DNA of 64,000 bases from CAJAQL01 sp964442965 (GTDB lineage Bacteria > Patescibacteriota > Minisyncoccia > UBA6257 > 2-01-FULL-56-20): the NCBI GenBank assembly GCA_964442965.1, contig CAYUBE010000001.1, positions 1 to 64,000 of the forward strand. The letters run 5' to 3'. Shown piece after piece: positions 1 through 6,771 of this stretch; the first letter of the stretch is position 1; each line of letters opens with the position of its first letter. Under the pieces are notes generated by a model. The model was not told the DNA's origin. It searched no databases and saw nothing but the letters and a program-made list of their open reading frames with translations. Made by a program: the position numbers and the translations under genes.

Positions 1-30
1 ATTTTTCTGAAAATGAACTTTGTCTAAAAC

Positions 31-104
31 TGGAGCGGGCGAAGGGAATCGGACCCTCGTCTATAGCTTGGGAAGCTATCGTACTACCACTGTACTACGC
101 CCGC
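31..104 (-). tRNA. tRNA-Gly (anticodon CCC)
   Basis: Read on the minus strand this folds as a complete cloverleaf. The 7-bp acceptor is GCGGGCG with CGCCCGC, the D-stem is GTAC/GTAC, the anticodon arm is ATAGC-TTCCCAA-GCTAT, and the T-arm is canonical. The anticodon is CCC. The discriminator is T and CCA is encoded (31-33). Confidence 0.93.
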
Positions 105-208
105 ACTGCTACGGAGGATGGAGGAAGGTCGCGTATTGCCACTATACCAATCCCGCCGAATTGAGAATAGTTTAGCTTTGCTTGTCCTGAAAATCAACGC
201 ACGTAGCT

Positions 209-236
209 ACTTGCTAATTTCTATAAGTTAGCAAGT
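209..236. repeat. Inverted repeat ACTTGCTAA...TTAGCAAGT
   Basis: A perfect 9-bp inverted repeat with a 10-nt loop lies between the tRNA and gap. It resembles the longer palindrome at 36283-36310 (ACTTGCTTATTT). There is no T-run, so it is not an obvious terminator. Confidence 0.6.
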
Positions 237-244
237 AAGAGTGA

Positions 245-273
245 TTTGGTTTTCTCCCGGTAGGTTGTATAAT
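245..273 (+). promoter_or_regulatory. Probable promoter of the gap operon
   Basis: A consensus TATAAT at 268-273 lies 26 nt before the gap start. The -35 region (TTTGGT, 17-nt spacer) is weak. No good Shine-Dalgarno precedes the ATG. Inferred from sequence only. Confidence 0.45.
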
Positions 274-299
274 GAAGGAAAATATTTCTTATCAAACTC

Positions 300-1340
300 A
301 TGGCAAAAGCACGCATCGCAATCAATGGTTTTGGACGGATCGGTAGATTGTTTTTTAAGGCGGCTTTCGAGTCGCCAGACATCGAGATCGTGGCGATCAA
401 CGATTTAGGGGATGTCGAGAATCTCGCCTATCTCTTAAAATATGACACGGTCTATGGGCGCTATGCAAAAGAGGTCAAAGCGGATGTCGCTGCCGGGACG
501 CTCGCAATTGATGGGGCGGCGGTGAAGTTCCTGCAGATAAAAGATCCGACTCAGCTTCCATGGAAGGATTTGAATATCGACATCGTCGTCGAATCGACAG
601 GACTTTTCGACTCTTATGAAAAATCGAACGTGCATCTTGTGGCGGGCGCAAAGCGTGTCGTGATAACGGCACCGGCGAAAGACGACGATGGTACCAATGG
701 CCGCACGGTGCTGGTCGGTGTGAACGAGGACCAATTTGCAACATGTCCTATCACCTCGAACGGCTCGTGCACGACAAATTCCGCGTCGCCGGTGATCCAG
801 GTTTTGTCTGAAAATCCCGGCATCATAAAGGCAACGCTTTCAACGGTTCATGCCTATACGGCAACACAGAGTATCGTGGACGGCCCGATCCGCGGTGGCC
901 ACGATTATCGCAAGGGCCGCGCGGCGGCACATAACACGGTTCCCGAAACGACTGGCGCTGCGATCTCGGTTGCGCGGGCAATTCCTGAACTCGTGGGCAA
1001 GTTTGACGGCGTTTCATTTCGCGTACCGAATATCACGGGTTCGATTTCTGACATAACATTCCTTGCGAAACGGAAAACGAGTGTCGAGGAAATAAATAAA
1101 ATCTTAACCGATGCGGCCGCTTCACCGCGCTGGCAGGGAATACTCAAAGTGACGACCGACCAGCTTGTGTCGTCGGATATCGTGGGCGAGCCATACGGCG
1201 CGATCGTTCCTTTGGATCTCACGAAGGTGATCGACGGCGATCTCGTAAAAGTGCTTTCGTGGTACGACAACGAGTTCGGATACGTTTCAACACTCATGAA
1301 ACACGTCGAGAAAATCGCTGCGCTAATCCCTAGTCGCTAA
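300..1340 (+). CDS. gap: Glyceraldehyde-3-phosphate dehydrogenase
   Basis: Oxidises glyceraldehyde-3-phosphate to 1,3-bisphosphoglycerate with NAD(P)+ in lower glycolysis. The 346-aa length is normal. The nucleotide-binding motif GFGRIG is at residues 10-15. The catalytic loop is SNGSCTTN with Cys157, and the partner His is H184. The usual Ala before Ser-Cys is Gly here. It is first in a cluster with rpiB, rpe and transketolase, so triose and pentose phosphates are probably handled together. The last residues (LIPSR) are encoded by the first unit of a tandem repeat (1321-1353), meaning the 3' end was rewritten by a repeat insertion. Confidence 0.97.
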   Translation: MAKARIAINGFGRIGRLFFKAAFESPDIEIVAINDLGDVENLAYLLKYDTVYGRYAKEVKADVAAGTLAIDGAAVKFLQIKDPTQLPWKDLNIDIVVESTGLFDSYEKSNVHLVAGAKRVVITAPAKDDDGTNGRTVLVGVNEDQFATCPITSNGSCTTNSASPVIQVLSENPGIIKATLSTVHAYTATQSIVDGPIRGGHDYRKGRAAAHNTVPETTGAAISVARAIPELVGKFDGVSFRVPNITGSISDITFLAKRKTSVEEINKILTDAAASPRWQGILKVTTDQLVSSDIVGEPYGAIVPLDLTKVIDGDLVKVLSWYDNEFGYVSTLMKHVEKIAALIPSR

Positions 1341-1353
1341 TCCCTAGTCGCTA
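1321..1353. repeat. Tandem repeat CGCTAATCCCTAGT x2 at the gap 3' end
   Basis: Two exact 14-nt units and a partial third run across the gap stop codon. The core TCCCTAGT recurs on the other strand, also as a tandem pair, inside topA (16579-16606), so both are probably one mobile repeat family. Confidence 0.7.
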
Positions 1354-1360
1354 TCTTTTT

Positions 1361-1825
1361 ATGACCATCTATATCGGTGCCGATCACGGCGGATTCAACC
1401 TTAAAGAATCCTTAAAGGGTGTTTTAAAGAACGACGGCTATGATGTCGTGGATTGCGGCGCGTCCGAGCATGTTGACGGTGATGATTATCCTGAGTTTGC
1501 CGCCGCAGTAGCCGAGAGAGTGAGCCGTGCACCCGATCAGAGCCGCGGCGTCCTTGCCTGCCGTTCAGGGTTCGGTGTGGATATCGTCGCGAATAAATTT
1601 CCCAAAGTTCGTGCCGTGCTTCCCATGTCGCCGGATCACGCCTATCAAGCGCGCCATGATGACGATGCGAACGTAGTCTGTTTTGCGGCGGATTTTATGG
1701 ATGACGCCTCGGTAAAAAACATCGTCAAGGTTTTCCTCTCGACGCCGTTTGCGAAAGAGGAGCGTTATGCCCGCCGTCTCCAAAAAATAGCAGACATTGA
1801 ATCCGGGCATTTGGAAAACGTCTGA
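1361..1825 (+). CDS. rpiB: RpiB/LacAB-family ribose-5-phosphate isomerase
   Basis: Interconverts ribose-5-phosphate and ribulose-5-phosphate in the non-oxidative pentose phosphate pathway. The 154-aa length fits RpiB. GADHGG (6-11) supplies Asp8 and His9, Cys67 sits at the catalytic position, ANKF follows at 77-80, and His99 is present. The loop around the catalytic Cys reads ACRSGFG where RpiB usually has CGTG, so substrate preference could differ (for example another aldose phosphate). It starts 20 nt after gap and is followed by rpe 24 nt later, consistent with one transcript. Confidence 0.9.
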   Translation: MTIYIGADHGGFNLKESLKGVLKNDGYDVVDCGASEHVDGDDYPEFAAAVAERVSRAPDQSRGVLACRSGFGVDIVANKFPKVRAVLPMSPDHAYQARHDDDANVVCFAADFMDDASVKNIVKVFLSTPFAKEERYARRLQKIADIESGHLENV

Positions 1826-1849
1826 GATGTTTTCGGTTCGATCATCGCC

Positions 1850-2491
1850 ATGCACATCACACCCGTTCTTAATTGCGCAACGAAACGCGACGCCGAGGAA
1901 AAATTCGGCGTTTTAAAGACATTTTTAAAAAAGAACGAACTTGTCCATATTGATGTTGCGGATGGCATGTTCACGTTCCATAAAACGTGGAGTGATCCCG
2001 AGGAATGGGCGGCGCTCCACTCGCCGTTTTTGTTCGAGGTTCATCTCATGGTTGAACATCCTGAAGTGTGGATTGCACCATGGCTTGCGGCGGGCGCAAA
2101 GCGCTTTATTATCCCCGTCGAGGCGATTGATCAGGATTCATTTCGTGCGATCGCGGCCCAGTGCAATGCGGCTCACGTCGAATTCATGTTGTCTTCCAAC
2201 CCTGAAACGCCGCCGGAAGATCTTACGCCGTATCTCCATGAAACCTCCCGTTTCCAGGTTCTCTGCGTAAATCCTGGCCTCGCAGGACAGAAATTTCTCC
2301 CGCTCGCGCTTCTGAAAGTAAGATGGCTCAAGTATGCGCTTCCGCGTGCTATAATTGAAGTCGATGGCGGCATTACGCCCGAAACGGCGCGATGGGCGAA
2401 AAATGCTGGCGCTGATATTCTCGTTTCCGCAAGTTACATTTTCGGAAGCAAGGACCCGAAGAGGGCGTACGAAGAACTGAAAAGCGTGTAA
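1850..2491 (+). CDS. rpe: Ribulose-phosphate 3-epimerase
   Basis: Epimerises ribulose-5-phosphate to xylulose-5-phosphate. The TIM-barrel metal and catalytic residues are visible: HIDVADG (33-39) gives His33 and Asp35, HLMV gives His65, and VDGG (171-174) gives Asp172. The phosphate loop NPGLAGQKF is at 141-149. The usual N-terminal PSILSAD strand is replaced by PVLNCAT, a divergence that also occurs in distant Rpe-like proteins. Its place between rpiB and transketolase supports the pentose phosphate role. Confidence 0.88.
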   Translation: MHITPVLNCATKRDAEEKFGVLKTFLKKNELVHIDVADGMFTFHKTWSDPEEWAALHSPFLFEVHLMVEHPEVWIAPWLAAGAKRFIIPVEAIDQDSFRAIAAQCNAAHVEFMLSSNPETPPEDLTPYLHETSRFQVLCVNPGLAGQKFLPLALLKVRWLKYALPRAIIEVDGGITPETARWAKNAGADILVSASYIFGSKDPKRAYEELKSV

Positions 2492-2499
2492 GGTTCATC

Positions 2500-2549
2500 A
2501 AGTTATAAAGTTTTTAAAGTAAGATTGCGCTTTATGGACTTTATAACTT
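2500..2549. repeat. AT-rich inverted repeat AGTTATAAAGT family
   Basis: AAGTTATAAAGT (2500-2511) pairs perfectly with ACTTTATAACTT (2538-2549). The same AGTTATAAAG core recurs in the intergenic region at about 30,112 before the pilN-like gene. It lies just upstream of the transketolase start. Confidence 0.6.
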
Positions 2550-2569
2550 TATAAACTTTTAACTTACCT

Positions 2570-3430
2570 ATGGAACCTCTTACCGACAAAAAATTAAAAC
2601 ACCTTGAGTTCATTGCGAACCGCCTGCGGCAGGATGTGATCGAAATGGTATCGCGTGCGGGCTCCGGCCACATCGCGGGACCGCTTGATATGGCAGATGT
2701 TTTCGCTGCGATGTACTTCCATATTCTTCGGCATGATCCATTACATCCCGATTGGCCGGATCGCGATCGTCTTGTACTTTCGAATGGCCATATCTGCCCG
2801 GTGCAATATGCGGCGTTGGCGCACGCTGGTTATTTTCCCGTTGAAGAATTGAAGACGTTGCGCCAGATGGGTACCCGCTTGCAGGGCCATCCTCATCGCG
2901 GCGTTCTTCCGGGTATCGAAACGACGTCGGGACCCTTGGGTTCGGGCATCTCGCAGGCAATCGGCATCGCGCTTGCCGCGCGGTTGAGCGAAAAGAAATG
3001 GCGGACCTATTGCCTTACCTCCGACGGGGAACATCAGGAAGGAAATACATGGGAGGCTGTCATGTTTGCCGGCAAGAATAAGCTGTCGAATCTCACGGTT
3101 GTCGTCGACAGGAACCATATCCAGATCGACGGATTTACGGAAAATATCATGCCTCTCGAGCCGTTTGCCGAGAAATATAGATCGTTCAATTGGCACGTGC
3201 TGGAAATCGACGGCCATAATTTTGAGGAGATCGCGGCGGCGGTTGCTGAGGCGCAGGCGATCCACGAGATGCCAACCGTGATTATTGCGCATACGATCCC
3301 GGGTAAGGGTGTCGATTTTATGGAAAACGATTACCTGTGGCATTCAAAACCGTTTAAGCCGGGTGAGGCAAAAAAAGCTCTCCACGAACTCCGAACCTTG
3401 CGGGGAAAAATAAACTCAGAACACGAATAA
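2570..3430 (+). CDS. Transketolase, N-terminal (TPP-binding) subunit
   Basis: This 286-aa protein matches only the N-terminal third to half of transketolase, the thiamine-diphosphate-binding Pyr/PP part. Visible motifs are GSGHIAG (31-37), SNGH (71-74), and the TPP signature SDGEHQEG (151-158) ending at the metal-ligand Asn in VVVDRNH. The normal first Gly of GDGE is Ser here. Split transketolases made of separate N and C subunits are known in archaea and Patescibacteria. No C-terminal subunit is in this window, so it must lie elsewhere. Last clear member of the gap-rpiB-rpe cluster. Confidence 0.92.
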   Translation: MEPLTDKKLKHLEFIANRLRQDVIEMVSRAGSGHIAGPLDMADVFAAMYFHILRHDPLHPDWPDRDRLVLSNGHICPVQYAALAHAGYFPVEELKTLRQMGTRLQGHPHRGVLPGIETTSGPLGSGISQAIGIALAARLSEKKWRTYCLTSDGEHQEGNTWEAVMFAGKNKLSNLTVVVDRNHIQIDGFTENIMPLEPFAEKYRSFNWHVLEIDGHNFEEIAAAVAEAQAIHEMPTVIIAHTIPGKGVDFMENDYLWHSKPFKPGEAKKALHELRTLRGKINSEHE

Positions 3431-3431
3431 G

Positions 3432-3508
3432 TAAGACTTAAGAATCATGATTTGGGATTTATGAATAATTTATTCTTGAATCCTGATTCCTGAATCATAA
3501 ATCAACCA
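3432..3508. repeat. Intergenic palindromic repeat, GATTC/GAATC family
   Basis: An AT-rich stretch of interleaved palindromes (AAGAATCATGATT..., GATTTATGAATAAT..., CCTGATTCCTGAATC) fills the gap up to the next start codon. Related copies sit directly before or over gene ends at 25389-25416, 28250-28280, 31793-31860 and 60583-60620. Confidence 0.65.
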
Positions 3509-3510
3509 CC

Positions 3511-3855
3511 ATGACTCTCGTCCGCAAAATCTACCTTTATCTTTTTTCCTTAATCGGGCTTGTGCTTGTGGTGATCGGTTGTGTTCAGCTCGTGAATCTC
3601 GGTCTCAAGGCATTTATTTTCACTGGTGCGGACCAATATTATGCCTATCCAACCGCGCCGATGGCCGCCGGAACAGAGCCGTCTTCGGCGGTTCCTGCTA
3701 GTCCAACAAACGCAGAACTACAGGCATATCAGGATGAACAGACAAAGAGCCAGCGTGAAAGTACCGCTGCGGATGCGCTCGCCATGATCATTGTCGGCGT
3801 CCCGCTTTATCTCTATCACTGGTATATGATTAAGAAAGACAAAGAGGCCACATAA
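3511..3855 (+). CDS. Small membrane protein, DUF5671-like
   Basis: 114 aa with two predicted membrane helices, about residues 8-32 and 88-106, separated by a Pro/Ala/Ser/Thr-rich loop containing YYAYPTAPMAAG. The N-terminal helix pattern (KIYLYLFSLIGLVLVV) resembles small DUF5671-type proteins common in Patescibacteria, but this is a resemblance by eye. Function unknown. It follows the sugar-phosphate cluster in the same direction after an 80-nt repeat. Confidence 0.65.
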   Translation: MTLVRKIYLYLFSLIGLVLVVIGCVQLVNLGLKAFIFTGADQYYAYPTAPMAAGTEPSSAVPASPTNAELQAYQDEQTKSQRESTAADALAMIIVGVPLYLYHWYMIKKDKEAT

Positions 3856-3879
3856 TCATCGATCAGTCGGTTGTTAAAA

Positions 3880-3923
3880 ATTTATTAAATCGGATTTGAC
3901 TTCTGTTTTGCGAGTTGTAATAT
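3880..3923 (+). promoter_or_regulatory. Strong promoter of small RNA copy A
   Basis: TTGACT (3896-3901), a 16-nt spacer and TAATAT (3918-3923). The 22-nt upstream block starting TTTATTAAATC is almost identical to the block before small RNA copy B (6545-6566), differing at one base. Confidence 0.7.
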
Positions 3924-3929
3924 TGGACT

Positions 3930-4010
3930 GAAAACGGCATCCATGTCGCCGTGGACGAAAATCTGGTTTGGCGCAAAAATGGCAACCTTGAGTTGCCATT
4001 TTTGTTTTGC
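3930..4010 (+). ncRNA. Putative small RNA, copy A of a paralogous pair
   Basis: A transcript starting near 3930 would be about 75-80 nt. It contains two alternative stems (CGGC 3935-3938 with GCCG 3948-3951, or TCCA 3940-3943 with TGGA 3952-3955), the box GAAAATCT (3957-3964), the box TGGCG (3969-3973) and a 12-bp terminator hairpin (3975-3986 with 3992-4003) followed by T-rich sequence. Copy B at 6594-6670 has the same order of elements, with both stems changed by compensating substitutions. No start codon with a ribosome site is seen. Function unknown. Confidence 0.6.
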
Positions 4011-4067
4011 AAGATTTTAGATAGTTTTAATGATCTTTTTATTATACTACCCAAGCTCGTGTATGAT

Positions 4068-4141
4068 GGGGCTGTCGTTCATATAGCTAGGACGCTGTTT
4101 TTGCCAAACCGGAAAAGCGGGTGCGAATCCCGTCAGCTCCA
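4068..4141 (+). tRNA. tRNA-like gene A (Ala-type acceptor, atypical)
   Basis: The 74-nt layout matches a tRNA: acceptor GGGGCTG/CAGCTCC with a G3-U70 wobble and A73, D-stem GTTC/GGAC, T-stem GCGGG/CCCGT. The anticodon stem CTGTT/AACCG has one mismatch and the loop is TTTGCCA, so the anticodon would be TGC (Ala) by position. The D-loop lacks the GG pair and the T-loop reads TGCGAAT instead of TTCGAAT, so the normal D-loop/T-loop contact is lost. It may be a degenerate tRNA, a tRNA-like regulatory RNA or a divergent tRNA-Ala. Confidence 0.45.
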
Positions 4142-4143
4142 CA

Positions 4144-4400
4144 CGGGCATAAAAATAAAAAAGCCCACTATTTTTTAGGGGGATTGGTCGGCGTGCCGAC
4201 TTTCGACTCCTGTTTAGTTTTAAAAGATATTGAGACTGGTATCGGTCTCAAACCTGGGGGCAAAGTCCCTCGTTGAAAGGAAAGGATGGAAACTCTTTCA
4301 TCAAAAGATGAAAGAGGTTAGAATTACTCAAAGGATGGGACCAGCCGAAACCGATCCGTCCTGGGATTTAGAGATAATTCTCACCCCCAGATGTGAAACA
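4144..4400 (+). other. Structured, possibly transcribed non-coding region before ruvB
   Basis: There is no credible long gene here but several helices occur in series: GTCGG/CCGAC near 4188-4200, TTGAGAC/GTCTCAA (4230-4251), a 10-bp stem with an AAAA loop (4293-4302 with 4307-4316), GAGA/TCTC near 4371-4382, and an outer CTGGGGG (4254-4260) with CCCCCAG (4384-4390). The closing helix plus internal hairpins suggest a folded RNA of about 140-240 nt. It does not match RNase P, SRP RNA or tmRNA signatures that I could recognise. Confidence 0.4.
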
Positions 4401-4432
4401 ACTACCTTGACTGAATTTTGATTACAGGTGCT

Positions 4433-4576
4433 ATGTTAGCATATGATAATTTTCTTGTCAAGTACCCTAAAGCAGTCGATTTTGAAGCACTCGGGCAGGC
4501 AGATTTCAAAAAAAAGAGCACACGGTTCTGCCGCTGCAAGAGAGAAAACGAAAACCGCCAGAATAAGTTACGCTAA
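4433..4576 (+). CDS. Possible 47-aa basic protein upstream of ruvB
   Basis: A short open frame starts MLAYDNFLVKYPK, ends KRENENRQNKLR and stops 11 nt before ruvB. An AGGTG is present but only about 3 nt from the ATG. The protein is Lys/Arg-rich with no recognised domain. It may instead be the leader of ruvB or chance. Low confidence. Confidence 0.25.
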   Translation: MLAYDNFLVKYPKAVDFEALGQADFKKKSTRFCRCKRENENRQNKLR

Positions 4577-4587
4577 AACGAAATCCT

Positions 4588-5589
4588 ATGCCAAAATCGA
4601 GCCAAAATTCCAATAACGAAGATCGCGCCATTGATCTGACCCTCCGGCCGGAGCGATGGGATGATTACGTTGGTCAGGAAAAGATAAAGGATAGTCTGAA
4701 AGTTATCCTTGCGGCGGCGAAGAAGAGAAAGGAAGTTTCGGACCATCTTCTCTTTTCCGGACCCGCGGGACTCGGTAAGACGACGCTTGCTTATCTTGTT
4801 GCACGTGAGCTCGGTGGCATGATCAAAACGACGTCGGGACCCGCTCTCGAAAAGTCAGGTGATCTTGCGGCGGTGCTTACGAATCTAACGCCCGGCGAAA
4901 TTTTATTTATCGATGAAGCGCATCGCATCAATCCGATGATCGAGGAGGTACTCTATCCAGCGATGGAGGCACGGAAACTTCATCTCGTCGTCGGCAAGGG
5001 ACCGTCCGCACGAACGCTCAGCTTGGATCTCCCGCCGTTTACCTTGATCGCGGCAACCACCCGCGAGAACTTATTATCTCAACCATTACGTTCCCGTTTC
5101 GGTGCGACCTTGCGTTTGAATTATTATGATGCCGCCGACATCACGAAAATCATCAATCGTTCCGCAAAGATATTGAATGTTACGGTATCGCCCGAGGCGA
5201 TTGCTATTCTCTCGCGGGCATCGCGCGGCACGCCGCGTATTGCGAATCGGCTTTTGCGCCGCGCGCGTGATTTCGCCGAAGTGAACAGTAAAGATATCAT
5301 TGATGAAGCGGCGGTGCGCAGCACACTTGAAATGCTCGAAATCGATGAAATGGGGCTTGAGCCGCAGGATCGGCGGCTGCTCCTTACCATTATCGAAAAA
5401 TTCAACGGCGGGCCGGTCGGCATCAACACGCTCGCGGCAGCACTTTCCGAAGACCGCGGCGCGATAGAGGATATCTACGAGCCGTACCTCATGATGCTTG
5501 GTTTTTTGCAACGCTCATCCTCCGGTCGCATCGTCCTTCCGGCGGCATATCGGCATCTGAAGATAAAAGGGAGAGACGAACTGCTGTAA
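4588..5589 (+). CDS. ruvB: Holliday junction branch migration ATPase RuvB
   Basis: Hexameric AAA+ motor that drives branch migration with RuvA at Holliday junctions. 333 aa, normal length. The family N-terminus LRPERWDDYVGQ is at 19-30, Walker A GPAGLGKTT at 58-66, Walker B LFIDEAH at 106-112, the arginine-finger stretch LRSRFGA follows, and a C-terminal winged-helix domain ends the protein. ruvA and ruvC are not adjacent in this window. Confidence 0.97.
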   Translation: MPKSSQNSNNEDRAIDLTLRPERWDDYVGQEKIKDSLKVILAAAKKRKEVSDHLLFSGPAGLGKTTLAYLVARELGGMIKTTSGPALEKSGDLAAVLTNLTPGEILFIDEAHRINPMIEEVLYPAMEARKLHLVVGKGPSARTLSLDLPPFTLIAATTRENLLSQPLRSRFGATLRLNYYDAADITKIINRSAKILNVTVSPEAIAILSRASRGTPRIANRLLRRARDFAEVNSKDIIDEAAVRSTLEMLEIDEMGLEPQDRRLLLTIIEKFNGGPVGINTLAAALSEDRGAIEDIYEPYLMMLGFLQRSSSGRIVLPAAYRHLKIKGRDELL

Positions 5590-5725
5590 ATAATTTCATT
5601 ATTTCGAATCTTATTATTTTCAGCAACAATCAAGGCCGTTTTTATCGAGCTAAGACCGACTCCCATCGGGGTTTCGGGGTTGTTTTTTTGTTTGGTTTCG
5701 GGGGCTTTTATCTGCGCTCGCGTGT

Positions 5726-5731
5726 TATAAT
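5726..5731 (+). promoter_or_regulatory. TATAAT box only 6 nt before the SDR start codon
   Basis: A consensus -10 (TATAAT) ends at 5731 and the ATG is at 5738. Transcription would begin at or near the ATG, which implies a leaderless mRNA. No Shine-Dalgarno is present, in agreement. Confidence 0.45.
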
Positions 5732-5737
5732 TAACCC

Positions 5738-6487
5738 ATGAAAACAAAGCGATTTCAAAATAAAACGGTTATCGTGACGGGTGGAAGCCGGGGGATAGGG
5801 AGGGCTATCGCTGTTGAATTTGGTAAAGAAGGCGCTAATGTCGTCGTTAACTTTTTTAAGGAGAAAGAAAAAGCGGAAGAAGTTGCAAAGCAGATCGAAT
5901 CGTTGGGTGGTCATACTTTAATTTATCAAGCTGACGTTTCGGCGGAAGATCAGGTAGAAAAAATGGTTACGGCAACAGTGGAGAGATTCGGTAGAGTAGA
6001 TGTTCTTATTAATAATGCAGGGATAGTCACTGACAAGCCGTTTTCCGAAAAAACGGTCAAAGATTGGCAGGAGGTGATTGCTGTAGATCTTATCGGACCG
6101 TTCATTTGTGCCAAGGCGGTCATTCCCATCATGCAAAAACAGAAGTGGGGCAGGATTATCAATATTTCCTCCACAAACGGCGTCGATACCACTTCGCCTG
6201 AATCGATCGATTACGATGCCGCAAAAGCCGGCCTTATTAGTATGACGAGGAATTTGGCGGAAGCACTCGCTCCCGATATTCTTGTAAATTCCATTGCGCC
6301 GGGATGGGTTGATACGGACATGAATGCATTGCTTTCTCCTGAATTTGTCGCCGAAGAAACGGCACGCATTGCTCGAAAGAAGTTTGCTACTCCACAAGAG
6401 ATTGCCCGTCCCGTGCTCTTTTTTGCTTCCGAAGATGCGAATAATATAACAGGACAAACGTTGAAAGTTGACGGAGGATATCAATAA
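5738..6487 (+). CDS. Short-chain dehydrogenase/reductase (FabG-like)
   Basis: NAD(P)H-dependent oxidoreductase of the classical SDR family, 249 aa. The cofactor motif TGGSRGIG is near residues 15-22, NNAG follows, and the catalytic Ser (ISSTNG) and YDAAK (Tyr-x-x-x-Lys) are intact. It most resembles 3-oxoacyl-ACP reductase, but Patescibacteria usually lack fatty acid synthesis, so the substrate is unknown. It stands alone between ruvB and the small RNA B cassette. Predicted leaderless. Confidence 0.88.
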   Translation: MKTKRFQNKTVIVTGGSRGIGRAIAVEFGKEGANVVVNFFKEKEKAEEVAKQIESLGGHTLIYQADVSAEDQVEKMVTATVERFGRVDVLINNAGIVTDKPFSEKTVKDWQEVIAVDLIGPFICAKAVIPIMQKQKWGRIINISSTNGVDTTSPESIDYDAAKAGLISMTRNLAEALAPDILVNSIAPGWVDTDMNALLSPEFVAEETARIARKKFATPQEIARPVLFFASEDANNITGQTLKVDGGYQ

Positions 6488-6544
6488 ACAGATTCCTATC
6501 GGGGTTCTAACTTCGTCCTATAACCACATGGCAATCATTAAAAC

Positions 6545-6587
6545 TTTATTAAATCAGATTTGACTTTAATTTGCGATAATATATCAT
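6545..6587 (+). promoter_or_regulatory. Strong promoter of small RNA copy B
   Basis: TTGACT (6560-6565), a 16-nt spacer and TATCAT (6582-6587), preceded by the same TTTATTAAATC block as at copy A. Identical spacing and conserved upstream sequence argue for common origin. Confidence 0.7.
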
Positions 6588-6593
6588 AACTTT

Positions 6594-6670
6594 GAAGGAC
6601 GATATCCTGTAATCGCAGGATGAAAATCTCTGAACTGGCGTGAAATAGCCCCACACGGGGCTATTTTCAT
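6594..6670 (+). ncRNA. Putative small RNA, copy B of a paralogous pair
   Basis: Elements in order are CGAT (6600-6603) with ATCG (6612-6615), or alternatively ATCCT (6604-6608) with AGGAT (6617-6621), then GAAAATCT (6622-6629), TGGCG (6636-6640) and a 10-bp terminator AAATAGCCCC/GGGGCTATTT (6643-6666) followed by a T-rich tract. Relative to copy A both alternative stems differ by compensating changes while the two boxes are unchanged. Function unknown. Confidence 0.6.
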
Positions 6671-6771
6671 TTTAGATTTTTTACCTTTAGGAGCGAGCAG
6701 AAAGATGAACAAATAATCATTTTGCCCATCTTTTGCGAGCGCCCTAAAGGAAGAATTCCTTTTAGAAATTT

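Noticed and set aside
435..1297. Long open frames antisense to gap and to many other genes
   Set aside because: They mirror the codon structure of the sense gene, have no ribosome sites and no protein-like conservation. The same applies to antisense frames over rsh, topA, comEC, the ABC genes and others.
4064..4590. Region considered as tmRNA, RNase P RNA, SRP RNA or a cobalamin riboswitch
   Set aside because: The acceptor GGGGCTG/CAGCTCC and the TGCGAAT loop suggested tmRNA or the L5 loop of a B12 riboswitch. However, the 5' and 3' acceptor strands are only 74 nt apart, no tag peptide ends in ALAA, and the conserved cores (GAGGAAAGTCC, GGAAGCAGC, GCCACTG) are absent.
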